Below are positions 56,171 through 64,000 of a stretch of 64,000 nucleotides of DNA, in pieces. The stretch comes from an uncultured Aquimarina sp. (GTDB lineage: Bacteria > Bacteroidota > Bacteroidia > Flavobacteriales > Flavobacteriaceae), in the NCBI GenBank assembly GCA_947489195.1, contig CANLCT010000008.1, positions 1-64,000 on the forward strand, read 5' to 3'. Each line of letters opens with the position of its first letter. The stretch's first letter is position 1. The notes beneath the pieces were generated by a model. The model worked only from the letters and a program-made list of their open reading frames with translations. It had not been told where the DNA came from and searched no databases. A program made the position numbers and the translations under genes.

Positions 56171-58546
56171 ATGGCCTTAAAAAGTATAGCGTTAAGCATT
56201 TTTTTATTTATTATTTCATTCGCTCTTTTTGCGCAAAAAATCACACTTAGTGGCACTATATCTGATACAGAAAGCAATGAAGCACTCATAGGTGTTAACA
56301 TATATATTGACGATTTAGATAAAGGCACTGTTACCAATGAATATGGTTTTTATTCCATCACTTTACCTAAAGGAGTTCATACAATCAACTATAATTATAT
56401 TGGATATGAACCAAATACCATTCAATTAAATTTAAGTGCTGATAAAAATGTAAATGTAACATTAACCAAAAGCACACAAACCCTAAAAGAGGTTATTATA
56501 GAAAGTGCCCCTAAACAGTTTAAAATTAAAGCTCCTGAAATGAGTATAAATAAACTTTCAATAAATACTATCAAAGATTTACCCGCTGTACTGGGCGAAG
56601 TCGACGTGATAAAATCTCTTATTCAATTACCAGGTGTAACCACCGCAGGCGAAAGTGCCGCAGGCTTTAATGTTCGTGGCGGATCTGTTGACCAAAATTT
56701 AATTTTACTCGATGAGGCTACCCTTTTTAGCTCTTCGCACTTATTTGGCTTGTTCTCTATTTTTAACCCAGATGCTATTAAAGACTTAAAATTATACAAA
56801 GGAGGCATCCCTAGCCGCTTTGGCGGTCGCATATCATCTGTTTTAGATATTTATCAAAAAGATGGAAATAACAAAAAGTTTCATGCAAAAGGAGGTATTG
56901 GACTTGTTTCAAGCAGGTTATTGCTCGAAGGACCTATTGTTAAAGAAAAAACATCATTTTTATTAGGAGGAAGAAGTTCATATGTTCATTTATTCTTGCC
57001 TTTATTTGATATTGAAAATAGAGCTCTTTTTTATGATCTTAATTTTAAATTAAAACATATTATAAACGACAAAAACAAACTATACTTATCTACTTATTTA
57101 GGTAACGATATTTTTGAGTTAGATGGTCAGTTTTTTAATCAATACGGAAACAGCTTTATTAACTTACGCTGGAACCATACTTTTAATAATAACCTCTTTT
57201 CTAATGCTTCGATCATTTTCACCAAATATGATTATCAATTAGATTTAGACTTTATTGGTTTTACTTGGAATTCGGGTATTTCAAATTTAAACTTTAAGTA
57301 TGATCTGGTAAATTATTTAAACAATGATGTTACACTTCGCTATGGTACAAATCAACTTTATTATGATTTTAACCCCGGGAAAATTGCACCAAACAGACCA
57401 GATTCTGCTATAAGAGAAGATCAGTTAACAAAAAAATTCGCTGTAGAATCTGGATACTATTTAGAATCTGAAATAAACTTAAGCAGCAAACTTACCATGA
57501 ATGCTGGTATTCGTTTGAGCTCTTTTTTTCGATTAGGTCAAAGTCAAATTTTCCAATACGAAAATGACCAACCCGTTTTTTTTAATGAAGATTTAGGCAT
57601 TTATGAGGAAGCTCAAGAAATTGGATCTATTTCCGTTTCAAGAAAAAAGATAACCGATTCTTTTACAAATTTTGAACCTCGACTAAGTTTTTCATATGCT
57701 TTAAACAAAAACACTTCATTTAAAACCAGCTATCAACGTACCACTCAATACATCCATTTAATTTCAAACACAACCGCTCCAACCCCATTAGATATATGGG
57801 AGCCTAGCGGAGAGTTTGTAAAACCTCAATTGAGTAATCAATATGCCCTAGGATATTTTAAAAATTTATATGATAACACCTATAGTTTTTCTGTAGAAAC
57901 TTACTACAAAGACATCAAAAATCGAGTTAATTTTATTGATGGTGCCAATATTATTGCTAATAAAGCAATTGAAAGGGTATTATTAAATGGTATTGGCCGC
58001 TCCTACGGTCTCGAAGTGCTATTACAAAAAAACGAAGGTCGTTTTAAAGGTTGGCTAGCTTATACACTTTCTAGAACCGAACAACGAATTAAAGGGCGTA
58101 CACCTACAGAACCCGGTATTAATGACGGAAAATGGTTTGTAAATAATTTTGACAAAACGCATGACTTATCACTAACTTCATCATATAATTTGAGTAAAAA
58201 GTTTAAACTTAATGCTTCGTTTAATTTTCAAACTGGTTTACCTACCACCTTTCCTAGTAATCAATTTGAACCTTTTGATGGTGTTATTGTACCTGATTTT
58301 GAGGAACGAAATTCAAACAGACTACCAAGTTTTCATCGCTTAGACCTATCAATAAATTACACTCCAAAGCCAGAATCAACCAAAAATTGGAAAAGCGAAT
58401 GGGTACTAAGCGTGTATAATGTTTATGATAGAAAAAATGCCACCAGCATTAGTTTTGGTTTTAACAATGAAACTTTACAAAACGAAGCCACACGACTTGC
58501 TATTTTTGGCATTGTACCATCGATTACTTATAATTTTAAATTTTAA
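56171..58546 (+). CDS. TonB-dependent outer-membrane receptor
   Basis: A 791-residue receptor with signal peptide about 1-21 (ALFAQ), a carboxypeptidase-like regulatory domain (23-105), a plug with PGVTTAGESAAGFNVRGGSV (about 155-174) and a barrel ending in TYNFKF. The next gene, 3 bp on, encodes a DUF4249 lipoprotein, a standing partner of this receptor class. The substrate is not evident; no glycan or siderophore genes are nearby. Confidence 0.9.
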   Translation: MALKSIALSIFLFIISFALFAQKITLSGTISDTESNEALIGVNIYIDDLDKGTVTNEYGFYSITLPKGVHTINYNYIGYEPNTIQLNLSADKNVNVTLTKSTQTLKEVIIESAPKQFKIKAPEMSINKLSINTIKDLPAVLGEVDVIKSLIQLPGVTTAGESAAGFNVRGGSVDQNLILLDEATLFSSSHLFGLFSIFNPDAIKDLKLYKGGIPSRFGGRISSVLDIYQKDGNNKKFHAKGGIGLVSSRLLLEGPIVKEKTSFLLGGRSSYVHLFLPLFDIENRALFYDLNFKLKHIINDKNKLYLSTYLGNDIFELDGQFFNQYGNSFINLRWNHTFNNNLFSNASIIFTKYDYQLDLDFIGFTWNSGISNLNFKYDLVNYLNNDVTLRYGTNQLYYDFNPGKIAPNRPDSAIREDQLTKKFAVESGYYLESEINLSSKLTMNAGIRLSSFFRLGQSQIFQYENDQPVFFNEDLGIYEEAQEIGSISVSRKKITDSFTNFEPRLSFSYALNKNTSFKTSYQRTTQYIHLISNTTAPTPLDIWEPSGEFVKPQLSNQYALGYFKNLYDNTYSFSVETYYKDIKNRVNFIDGANIIANKAIERVLLNGIGRSYGLEVLLQKNEGRFKGWLAYTLSRTEQRIKGRTPTEPGINDGKWFVNNFDKTHDLSLTSSYNLSKKFKLNASFNFQTGLPTTFPSNQFEPFDGVIVPDFEERNSNRLPSFHRLDLSINYTPKPESTKNWKSEWVLSVYNVYDRKNATSISFGFNNETLQNEATRLAIFGIVPSITYNFKF

Positions 58547-58549
58547 GTT

Positions 58550-59395
58550 ATGAAAAAGATATTTTTCCTTTTATTACTCTCAATCCTTTACTGTAGCTGT
58601 GAAGAAGTTATTGATATTGATCTACCCTCATCCCCTTCTCGCTTAGTTATTAATGCTGCATTGGAACGCCTATTTGATAATGATGGCTCTTTTACAGATC
58701 AGGCTACTGTTAGACTATCTATGAGTATTCCCTTTTTTTCAACAGAACCTAATTATGTAGAAGATGCAACAGTAACAATCACTGATCTTTCGACCAATCA
58801 ACTATTTACTTTACAAAACACCTCATTCGGAAGAGGCACTTACGAAAATAGGGTTGAAGACAATTTAACTATTGATCCAAATACAGAATACAAATTAACC
58901 GTTATACATAATAATATCACTTATGAAAGTGTTGAAAAATTAAATGTATCCACTCCAATAGACGATGTAAGACAAGTTAAAAGAAACAACAGTTTTGATG
59001 AAGATGAATTTGCAGTAGAAATCAAATATACAGATGTACCAAATATGGATAATTTTTATGTTTTTGATTTTGGTTGGGGCAATTTACAATCTATAAATCA
59101 TGAAGATTTTTTTGAAGATGGAAAACAAACGCCTACAACTCAATTTTTTGATCAAGTTAAAAATAACATATTTAGAATTCGTTTTTTAGGCTCAGACGAA
59201 CGTTTTAACAACTACATAGATGCTATAGTAGAATTGTCTGGAGAATCTAGTAATGGACCATTTTCAACAGTGCCTTTTAAGGCCCGAGGTAACATCATTA
59301 ACACCAATAACCCTAAAGATTCTCCTTTTGGATACTTCCATGTAAATGAGGTTTATACTCGTGAAATTTCTATAGTACCCGATTCGGAATTGTAA
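58550..59395 (+). CDS. DUF4249 lipoprotein, partner of the TonB receptor
   Basis: A 281-residue lipoprotein with lipobox near LYCSC and the family opening CEEVIDIDLPSSPSRLVINA. It is beta-rich and contains an Ig-like first half. DUF4249 proteins are surface lipoproteins encoded next to TonB receptors and possibly act as their lids or binding proteins, in analogy to SusD. It is translationally coupled with the receptor (3-bp spacing). Confidence 0.85.
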   Translation: MKKIFFLLLLSILYCSCEEVIDIDLPSSPSRLVINAALERLFDNDGSFTDQATVRLSMSIPFFSTEPNYVEDATVTITDLSTNQLFTLQNTSFGRGTYENRVEDNLTIDPNTEYKLTVIHNNITYESVEKLNVSTPIDDVRQVKRNNSFDEDEFAVEIKYTDVPNMDNFYVFDFGWGNLQSINHEDFFEDGKQTPTTQFFDQVKNNIFRIRFLGSDERFNNYIDAIVELSGESSNGPFSTVPFKARGNIINTNNPKDSPFGYFHVNEVYTREISIVPDSEL

Positions 59396-59480
59396 TTTAA
59401 TATTCAGAAAAATGCCTTCCCGTAAAGGGGTATAAAATAAGTAATGTATACAAATATCAACAGGTGTTATACCTTTACAT

Positions 59481-60290
59481 ATGGACTTTAAAAAAATAAC
59501 AGAGCAAGAATCTCATTACAACAACTTAGAGCTTATGACAGCTCATGAGTTAGTAGAACACATTAATAAGGAGGATAAAACTGTCGCTTTTGCTGTCGAA
59601 AAAGCACTTCCTCAAATCACAACAGCAATTGAAGCTGCTACAAAACTATTAAAAAATGGAGGACGAATTTTTTACATAGGCGCTGGAACTAGTGGAAGAC
59701 TTGGTGTAGTTGATGCTAGTGAATGCCCCCCAACGTTTGGGGTTTCTCATGAGCTTGTTCAAGGTTTAATTGCTGGTGGCGATACTGCCATACGCAAAGC
59801 CGTTGAAAATGCTGAAGATAGTATTACTCAAGGCTGGATTGATCTTCAACAAAAAAAAGTAAACACAAATGATATTGTTATAGGTATAGCTGCATCGGGC
59901 ACAACACCTTATGTAATACATGCTTTAAAAAATTGTAATCAACGCCAAATAACAACTTCGTGTATTACCTGCAACCCTCAAAGTCCCCTTGCAATTGAAG
60001 CTACATTACCCATTGAAATTGAAGTTGGCCCCGAATTTGTAACAGGCAGCTCCAGAATGAAAGCAGGTACCGCTCAAAAAATGACACTTAATATGATATC
60101 TACAGCCACTATGATATTATTAGGTAAAATAAAAGATAACAGAATGGTTGATATGCAATTAAGCAATGACAAACTTGTTGAAAGAGCCATTTTAATGCTT
60201 ATAGAAACTGCAAATATTGAACGCCAACAAGCTGAACAACTCATTAAAAAATATGGTAATGTTCGCCAAGCATTAAATGCATTACAATAA
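59481..60290 (+). CDS. murQ: N-acetylmuramic acid 6-phosphate etherase
   Basis: SIS-domain enzyme of 269 residues, a little shorter than the usual 295-300. It cleaves the lactyl ether of MurNAc-6-phosphate in cell-wall recycling. Visible motifs: YIGAGTSGRLGVVDASECPP (about 65-84), IAGGDTAIRKAVENAED, GIAASGTTPYV and EVGPEFVTGSSRMKAGTAQK. The shortening affects the ends and not the active site. The next gene starts 4 bp after the stop. Confidence 0.94.
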   Translation: MDFKKITEQESHYNNLELMTAHELVEHINKEDKTVAFAVEKALPQITTAIEAATKLLKNGGRIFYIGAGTSGRLGVVDASECPPTFGVSHELVQGLIAGGDTAIRKAVENAEDSITQGWIDLQQKKVNTNDIVIGIAASGTTPYVIHALKNCNQRQITTSCITCNPQSPLAIEATLPIEIEVGPEFVTGSSRMKAGTAQKMTLNMISTATMILLGKIKDNRMVDMQLSNDKLVERAILMLIETANIERQQAEQLIKKYGNVRQALNALQ

Positions 60291-60294
60291 AACA

Positions 60295-60525
60295 ATGGAA
60301 GATCAAAAAAAAACAAATAAAGAACTGCTAGCTAAAGGTGTAAAAACTTTAGCCATGGCTTTAGGTGCAATTGGTCTTGGTCCTATTGTTGTTTACAATG
60401 CTTTTATGAATAAAGAACATCCTTTATTTTTAGCCGTACTTATACCCGGAATTTTAATTATGTTACTCGCTATATTTCTTATTTTAAAAGGACTTAACTT
60501 AATATTAAAAAGTTTTTTTGACTAA
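60295..60525 (+). CDS. DUF6095 family small membrane protein
   Basis: A 76-residue protein from the ATG 4 bp after murQ. Two hydrophobic segments (about 18-35 and 45-65) with a short loop. It matches a flavobacterial membrane-protein family of unknown function often placed after murQ. It is convergent with dinB, and the two 3' ends overlap by 4 bp. Confidence 0.75.
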   Translation: MEDQKKTNKELLAKGVKTLAMALGAIGLGPIVVYNAFMNKEHPLFLAVLIPGILIMLLAIFLILKGLNLILKSFFD

Positions 60526-61031
60526 ATGCCTTTACGATGCTGCATAGGCGTTGTAGGATTATACCCAAAACCAGTAATGTTATGCGTCACTTTTAATTGA
60601 TGCAACACATAGCCAATTGTAGCAAAATGATGTACTGCATGACTGTTTGCATGAGCCATAATACTATCCAATGTATAATTAACTGTTATATTACCTTGTC
60701 CTAGATTATCTGTCACATGTATCAGATAATCGGTATTTACGTCCAAAAAACTTACAAGAGTTTCTTGAATTCTTGCAATATGCTTTTTGGCTATTTCCTT
60801 ACTTGTTGCTACTTCTTCTTCTCTTTTTCGTGCTGTTAAATCAATTTGATTGTTATCTAGACCATCAATTATACAGTTAAAAAAGTCTAAAGTATGACGT
60901 AAATGCGAACCCACACTAGAGTAATAAGGACCTACACTACTGTCTATATACTGTTGACTTGTAATAACATCTAATAATAAACTGGCTTGGTTTAAATTCT
61001 GATTGATTGCTGATACTATGGCTGATCTCAT
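60522..61031 (-). CDS. DinB-like family protein
   Basis: A 169-residue four-helix-bundle protein. Putative metal-ligand histidines are in SVGSHLRHTLDFF (about 40-52) and in MAHANSHAVHHFATIGYVL near the C-terminus, as in the DinB/YfiT class. Such proteins act as metal-dependent thiol transferases in some species, but the substrate here is unknown. It is convergent with the DUF6095 gene. Confidence 0.8.
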   Translation of the reverse strand: MRSAIVSAINQNLNQASLLLDVITSQQYIDSSVGPYYSSVGSHLRHTLDFFNCIIDGLDNNQIDLTARKREEEVATSKEIAKKHIARIQETLVSFLDVNTDYLIHVTDNLGQGNITVNYTLDSIMAHANSHAVHHFATIGYVLHQLKVTHNITGFGYNPTTPMQHRKGI

Positions 61032-61155
61032 ATTTTAAAGATACTTATTATAAAACTAACTACTAAATGATTGTAGTAAAAAGCGCTACTTGAAAATTTA
61101 ACATAAAAAAACATGGATTAAATGCTATTTTATTCGATTAAGTGTAAAATTATTG

Positions 61156-61163
61156 TATATTTG
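61156..61163 (+). promoter_or_regulatory. -7 promoter element of the 61198 gene
   Basis: TATATTTG is an exact TAnnTTTG match 34 bp before the start codon. The -33 element is weak. Confidence 0.5.
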
Positions 61164-61197
61164 TACTACACAAATAAAATAAAATCAACCTTTTAGC

Positions 61198-62034
61198 ATG
61201 AAAAATTTCCCAATTCTAGCCATTAGTCTCATGTTTGTAGTAAATACTTACAGTCAATCTGATTGTCAAGATGCTTTTAGTGCTGCCAATTATAGTGTAG
61301 CTCACACAAACAATGCTTACGAAGCCAATAATACTGATCATGTTCAAGAATGGACTGAAAAAGCGATTGAAACCCTTAATGAAGTAGAACAAACTACCGC
61401 TAATTGTGGGTGTAGTGATGCTTCTAATTATGCCTATGAAGGTATTGTTGCAGCAGAAAAATCACTCGAAGAAGCTACCTGGGAACGCAGTCGTTTTTAT
61501 GCTAAAAGAGCTAGAGAAAAAGCTAAATTAATGATTAATGCATTATCGGACTGTACAAGTACTGATGTTTCTAAATACAGAAACAGAAATAACAATACAA
61601 ATTATGAATACGCTGTTGCAGATAATAGTTATGACAATGATGATTACGATAATATTTCAGCTGAGCGTGATGAATTACTAGCTGAACAAGAAGAATTAAT
61701 GAAACGCCAAAAAGAACTAAAACTTAAGCTTGAGAAAAAAAAGCAAGAAGAATTAGCTATAAAGCAAAAAAAACATTTAGAATTACAAAAACAATTATCA
61801 GTAAAATCTAATGCTGAAGCTGCATTAGCACAAATAGAAGCTGCCTATACCAAACTTGCCAAAACTTTGGGTTGCAAAAATGCTTATTTAGCGGCTAAAC
61901 AGAATTATACAATAATGCAACAACAATTAAAAACCGAAAAATTAAATGATACCAAATTCAGATACACCGAAAAATTAAGCGAATTATCTGAAAAGGCTAT
62001 GTTACACTTTTCTAACTGTGCCGAAGGCTTTTAA
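61198..62034 (+). CDS. secreted coiled-coil protein of unknown function
   Basis: A 278-residue protein with signal peptide about 1-19 (NTYSQS). Residues about 22-120 form a helical domain with four conserved-looking Cys (DCQDAF, NCGC, SDC). A low-complexity Asn/Asp/Tyr linker follows (125-155), then a long Lys/Glu-rich coiled coil (about 155-200) and a second helical domain with two Cys (GCKN, NCAEG). The two end domains resemble each other. It is probably periplasmic; the role is unknown. Confidence 0.7.
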   Translation: MKNFPILAISLMFVVNTYSQSDCQDAFSAANYSVAHTNNAYEANNTDHVQEWTEKAIETLNEVEQTTANCGCSDASNYAYEGIVAAEKSLEEATWERSRFYAKRAREKAKLMINALSDCTSTDVSKYRNRNNNTNYEYAVADNSYDNDDYDNISAERDELLAEQEELMKRQKELKLKLEKKKQEELAIKQKKHLELQKQLSVKSNAEAALAQIEAAYTKLAKTLGCKNAYLAAKQNYTIMQQQLKTEKLNDTKFRYTEKLSELSEKAMLHFSNCAEGF

Positions 62035-62123
62035 TCACCTATTCAAAAAACTAGTGTTATTGCTCAACCCCCATTGAACTTAACCATAAAGCGTGTATTC
62101 TGTTTGTATAGCTCAATTGAAGT

Positions 62124-62149
62124 GTCATTTCGCCCCAAAGTGAAATAAC
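62124..62149. repeat. REP-like imperfect palindrome
   Basis: GTCATTTCGC and GTGAAATAAC form a 10-bp stem with one mismatch and one wobble pair around CCCAAA. It resembles dispersed GTCATTTCG palindromes that I associate with intergenic repeats in Bacteroidota genomes. Only one copy is seen in this window. Confidence 0.35.
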
Positions 62150-62206
62150 GAATACATAACAAATTCACGCTTTTTTATTGTATTTAAACTTAACCTATAT
62201 CACGAA

Positions 62207-62236
62207 TTGAAATATCATACACTATACGTATTTTTG
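62207..62236 (+). promoter_or_regulatory. moeA promoter
   Basis: TTG at 62207-62209 and TATTTTTG at 62229-62236 are exactly 19 bp apart, a full match to the flavobacterial promoter consensus. The start codon is 13 bp downstream, so the leader is very short. Confidence 0.75.
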
Positions 62237-62249
62237 TAAAAAAAATACG

Positions 62250-63428
62250 ATGATATCTGTTAATGAAGCCTTATCTAAAATTGAAATTCACAAACAAACT
62301 GCTGTTCCAGTTAAACGGCATATCACTCAATGTTTAGGCTACGTAATCGCTGAAGATATTTTCTCTTTAATTGATATGCCACCGTTTAGGCAATCAGCCA
62401 TGGATGGTTATGCTGTAAATCACGATCAAAGTAATACCTACAAACTTATTGGCGAAATCAAAGCAGGCGACCCTGCTGATATCATTTTAAAAAAAAATGA
62501 AGCTGTTCGTATTTTTACAGGGGCATCTGTACCAAATACTGCTAATGCAGTAATAATGCAAGAGAAAATTGACGTTACAAATACCTTAATATCCAGTCAA
62601 GAAATCCCTAAAAACGAACAAAATATTCGTCCGAAAGGAGAACAAATAAAAAAAAACACCCTAGCACTTACTAAAAACACCACACTAACTCCAACTAATT
62701 TAAGCTTTTTAGCTAGTTTAGGGTTTGATGAGCTATTAGTATATCCAAAGCCAAAAGTTGGTATTGTTATTACCGGAAGTGAATTAATAACACCAGGCAC
62801 TCCATTAGCACCTGGTAAAATTTATGAAAGCAATTCGATACTTTTAAGTACAACATTACAGAACGAACAAATCAATGATTTTACAGTATATAAAGTAAAA
62901 GACGATTATCAAAGCACCGAAGATTTACTTAAAAAAGTAATTAATGAAAATGATTTTGTGTTAGTAAGTGGCGGGATTTCTGTTGGTGATTATGATTTTG
63001 TAGGAAAAGCCCTTGAAAAAATCGGAGTGACTGAAATTTTTTATAAAATAAAACAAAAACCAGGCAAACCCTTATTCTTTGGAAAAAAAGATACTACTTA
63101 CGTATTTGCTCTACCAGGTAACCCAGCTTCAGCACTTACTTGTTTTTACATTTATGCCTTACCTCTTTTACGTAATTTTAGTCATTGCGAAAAAATACAT
63201 TTAACTAAAAAAGTTAAAAAAATAAGCCATAACTATGAAGTAAAAGGAATTCGTGCTCAATTTTTAAAAGCTAAAATAACAAATGAATTTGTCGAAGTGT
63301 TGGATTTACAGAGCTCTGCAATGATCCACGGTTTCAACGAAGCAAATGCTTTGGTTTTTATTACTGAAAACACTAATTTTATAAAAAAACTACAAGAAGT
63401 TGAAGTAATTTTACTTCCAAAAAAATAA
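62250..63428 (+). CDS. moeA: molybdopterin molybdenumtransferase MoeA
   Basis: A 392-residue enzyme, full length, that inserts molybdate into adenylylated molybdopterin. Motifs: PPFRQSAMDGYA (about 48-59), IFTGASVPNTANAV, LVSGGISVGDYDFV and KQKPGKPLFFGKK, followed by the ALPGNPAS loop. No other Moco gene is present up to the window end; it is expressed from its own promoter. Confidence 0.94.
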   Translation: MISVNEALSKIEIHKQTAVPVKRHITQCLGYVIAEDIFSLIDMPPFRQSAMDGYAVNHDQSNTYKLIGEIKAGDPADIILKKNEAVRIFTGASVPNTANAVIMQEKIDVTNTLISSQEIPKNEQNIRPKGEQIKKNTLALTKNTTLTPTNLSFLASLGFDELLVYPKPKVGIVITGSELITPGTPLAPGKIYESNSILLSTTLQNEQINDFTVYKVKDDYQSTEDLLKKVINENDFVLVSGGISVGDYDFVGKALEKIGVTEIFYKIKQKPGKPLFFGKKDTTYVFALPGNPASALTCFYIYALPLLRNFSHCEKIHLTKKVKKISHNYEVKGIRAQFLKAKITNEFVEVLDLQSSAMIHGFNEANALVFITENTNFIKKLQEVEVILLPKK

Positions 63429-63501
63429 GTATCCCTGTTGCAAAACGAGTCAAAGCTTAACTATTTTGAATACTAACAATATTCTAATAAACAGGGATAC
63501 T
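63428..63501. other. 12-bp inverted repeat with a 50-nt loop after moeA
   Basis: AGTATCCCTGTT (63428-63439, overlapping the last base of the moeA stop) and AACAGGGATACT (63490-63501) are exact complements. The loop is too long for a common terminator. It may close a small structured RNA or the mRNA 3' end. Confidence 0.5.
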
Positions 63502-63819
63502 ATAATAATATATCACTTTACTTAGATAACACTTATATACTTTATCTCAAAATTAAGCATTAATACTTAATAAAAAATAAGTATTCAATAATTTCTTATT
63601 TTTTTTTATAAAATTCAAAAAAAGACTCTTTTTTCATAAAAAAAAACACATAAATAAGTTCAATTAGAATAAATCTGTAAAATTAATCCCTCAATAAAGC
63701 ATTAATCTCAATTTAATTACACACTTAAAATTACAACATCAAAGTGTGGAATAAAAAAAAGGGGAGGCTATTTAAATACTACAAAAACCCCTTTTATAAT
63801 TTGATAACTAATTATTATA
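63502..63819. other. spacer with three further inverted repeats, no gene
   Basis: No supported ORF. Three dyads follow each other: AATACTTA/TAAGTATT (63562-63585), CACACTT/AAGTGTG (63720-63748) and AAAAGGGG/CCCCTTTT (63757-63795, long loop, T tail on the plus strand). The last probably terminates transcription between the convergent genes. Confidence 0.45.
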
Positions 63820-64000
63820 TTAAATCATTTTTGGTTTTACTTTATCCAATACTGCATTTTCTTCTTCTGTCGAAAAACGAATACTTAACGCTGCAATACT
63901 AACTAATATTACAAATAAACCTATTATAAAATACCCACTTGAAACAGCCGATGATGCTGCTTCAGATTGTGCTAGTTGAACAGCATCAACTCCTAAGCCC
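63820..64000 (-). CDS. C-terminal part of a membrane protein (gene runs off the window)
   Basis: 59 residues and a TAA stop are visible, reading leftward into the window. A polar stretch (AVQLAQSEAASSAVSSG) is followed by one membrane helix (YFIIGLFVILVSIAALSI) and a charged cytoplasmic tail ending PKMI. This looks like the last helix of a transporter, perhaps of the MFS type, but too little is present to name a family. Confidence 0.6.
   Translation of the reverse strand, partial: GLGVDAVQLAQSEAASSAVSSGYFIIGLFVILVSIAALSIRFSTEEENAVLDKVKPKMI

Noticed and set aside
62035..62249. Molybdenum-cofactor riboswitch before moeA
   Set aside because: The consensus promoter places the transcript start about 7 bp before the start codon, leaving no room for a structured leader.

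Overview
This is a contiguous chromosomal window from a low-G+C member of the Bacteroidota, very probably a marine Flavobacteriaceae. Evidence: AT-rich spacers, promoters of the flavobacterial TTG-N19-TAnnTTTG type, type IX secretion (T9SS) sorting domains on several exported proteins, a porQ gene, a PorP/SprF-OmpA-CHU_C adhesin operon, SusC-like and FecA-like TonB receptors, DUF4249/DUF6702/DUF6095 proteins and a monomeric isocitrate dehydrogenase. I see no rRNA, tRNA, CRISPR array, transposase or integrase.

Layout. 1-2.9 kb: a small c-type cytochrome, a helix-turn-helix protein and an M57-type lipoprotein metalloprotease. 3.0-11.8 kb: metY, then a leftward metal-import operon read dtxR-like regulator, TonB receptor, TroA-like binding lipoprotein, ATPase, two permeases. 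The operon is broken between ATPase and permeases by about 560 bp holding a 77-codon ORF and eleven perfect copies of a 7-bp repeat, and the permease after the repeat has no ATG start. 12-17.3 kb: a variable locus behind yifB/comM. The last 112 bp of yifB occur twice, on both sides of a secreted beta-helix gene, and a decayed exported-protein gene lies next to the distal copy. 17.3-24.4 kb: tatA, an M1 aminopeptidase, a DUF6702 protein, a BNR/sialidase-fold lipoprotein, an MBOAT acyltransferase and an SGNH-like partner. 24.4-28.1 kb: a threonine operon (thrA fused AK-HSD, thrB) behind a leader peptide with five consecutive Thr codons; thrC is not next to it.

28.3-44.5 kb, all leftward: a T9SS-sorted S8 peptidase, ribosomal protein S1, the OmpA/PorP/CHU_C adhesin operon, a DUF1501 (Tat signal)-DUF1800 pair, cmk and porQ. 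44.5-51.0 kb, also leftward: ribB (non-ATG start, degenerate cyclohydrolase half), an LptF/G permease, lolA, ftsK and a small secreted protein that is a distant paralogue of one at 12 kb. 51.2-64 kb: a second T9SS-sorted S8 peptidase, then mostly rightward rplS (with a candidate autoregulatory leader), icd, a TonB receptor with its DUF4249 lipoprotein, murQ, a DUF6095 protein, DinB (leftward), a secreted coiled-coil protein, moeA and the 3' end of a membrane-protein gene running off the window.

How the genes fit together: much of the window serves the cell envelope (T9SS and its cargo, LolA, LptF, FtsK, MurQ, Tat, outer-membrane receptors), with housekeeping translation and amino-acid genes between. 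The least ordinary parts are the yifB 3'-end duplication with its cargo, the heptamer-interrupted metal operon, the threonine attenuator, and a Tat-signal protein that also carries a T9SS-like C-terminus. No clearly new multi-gene system is visible.
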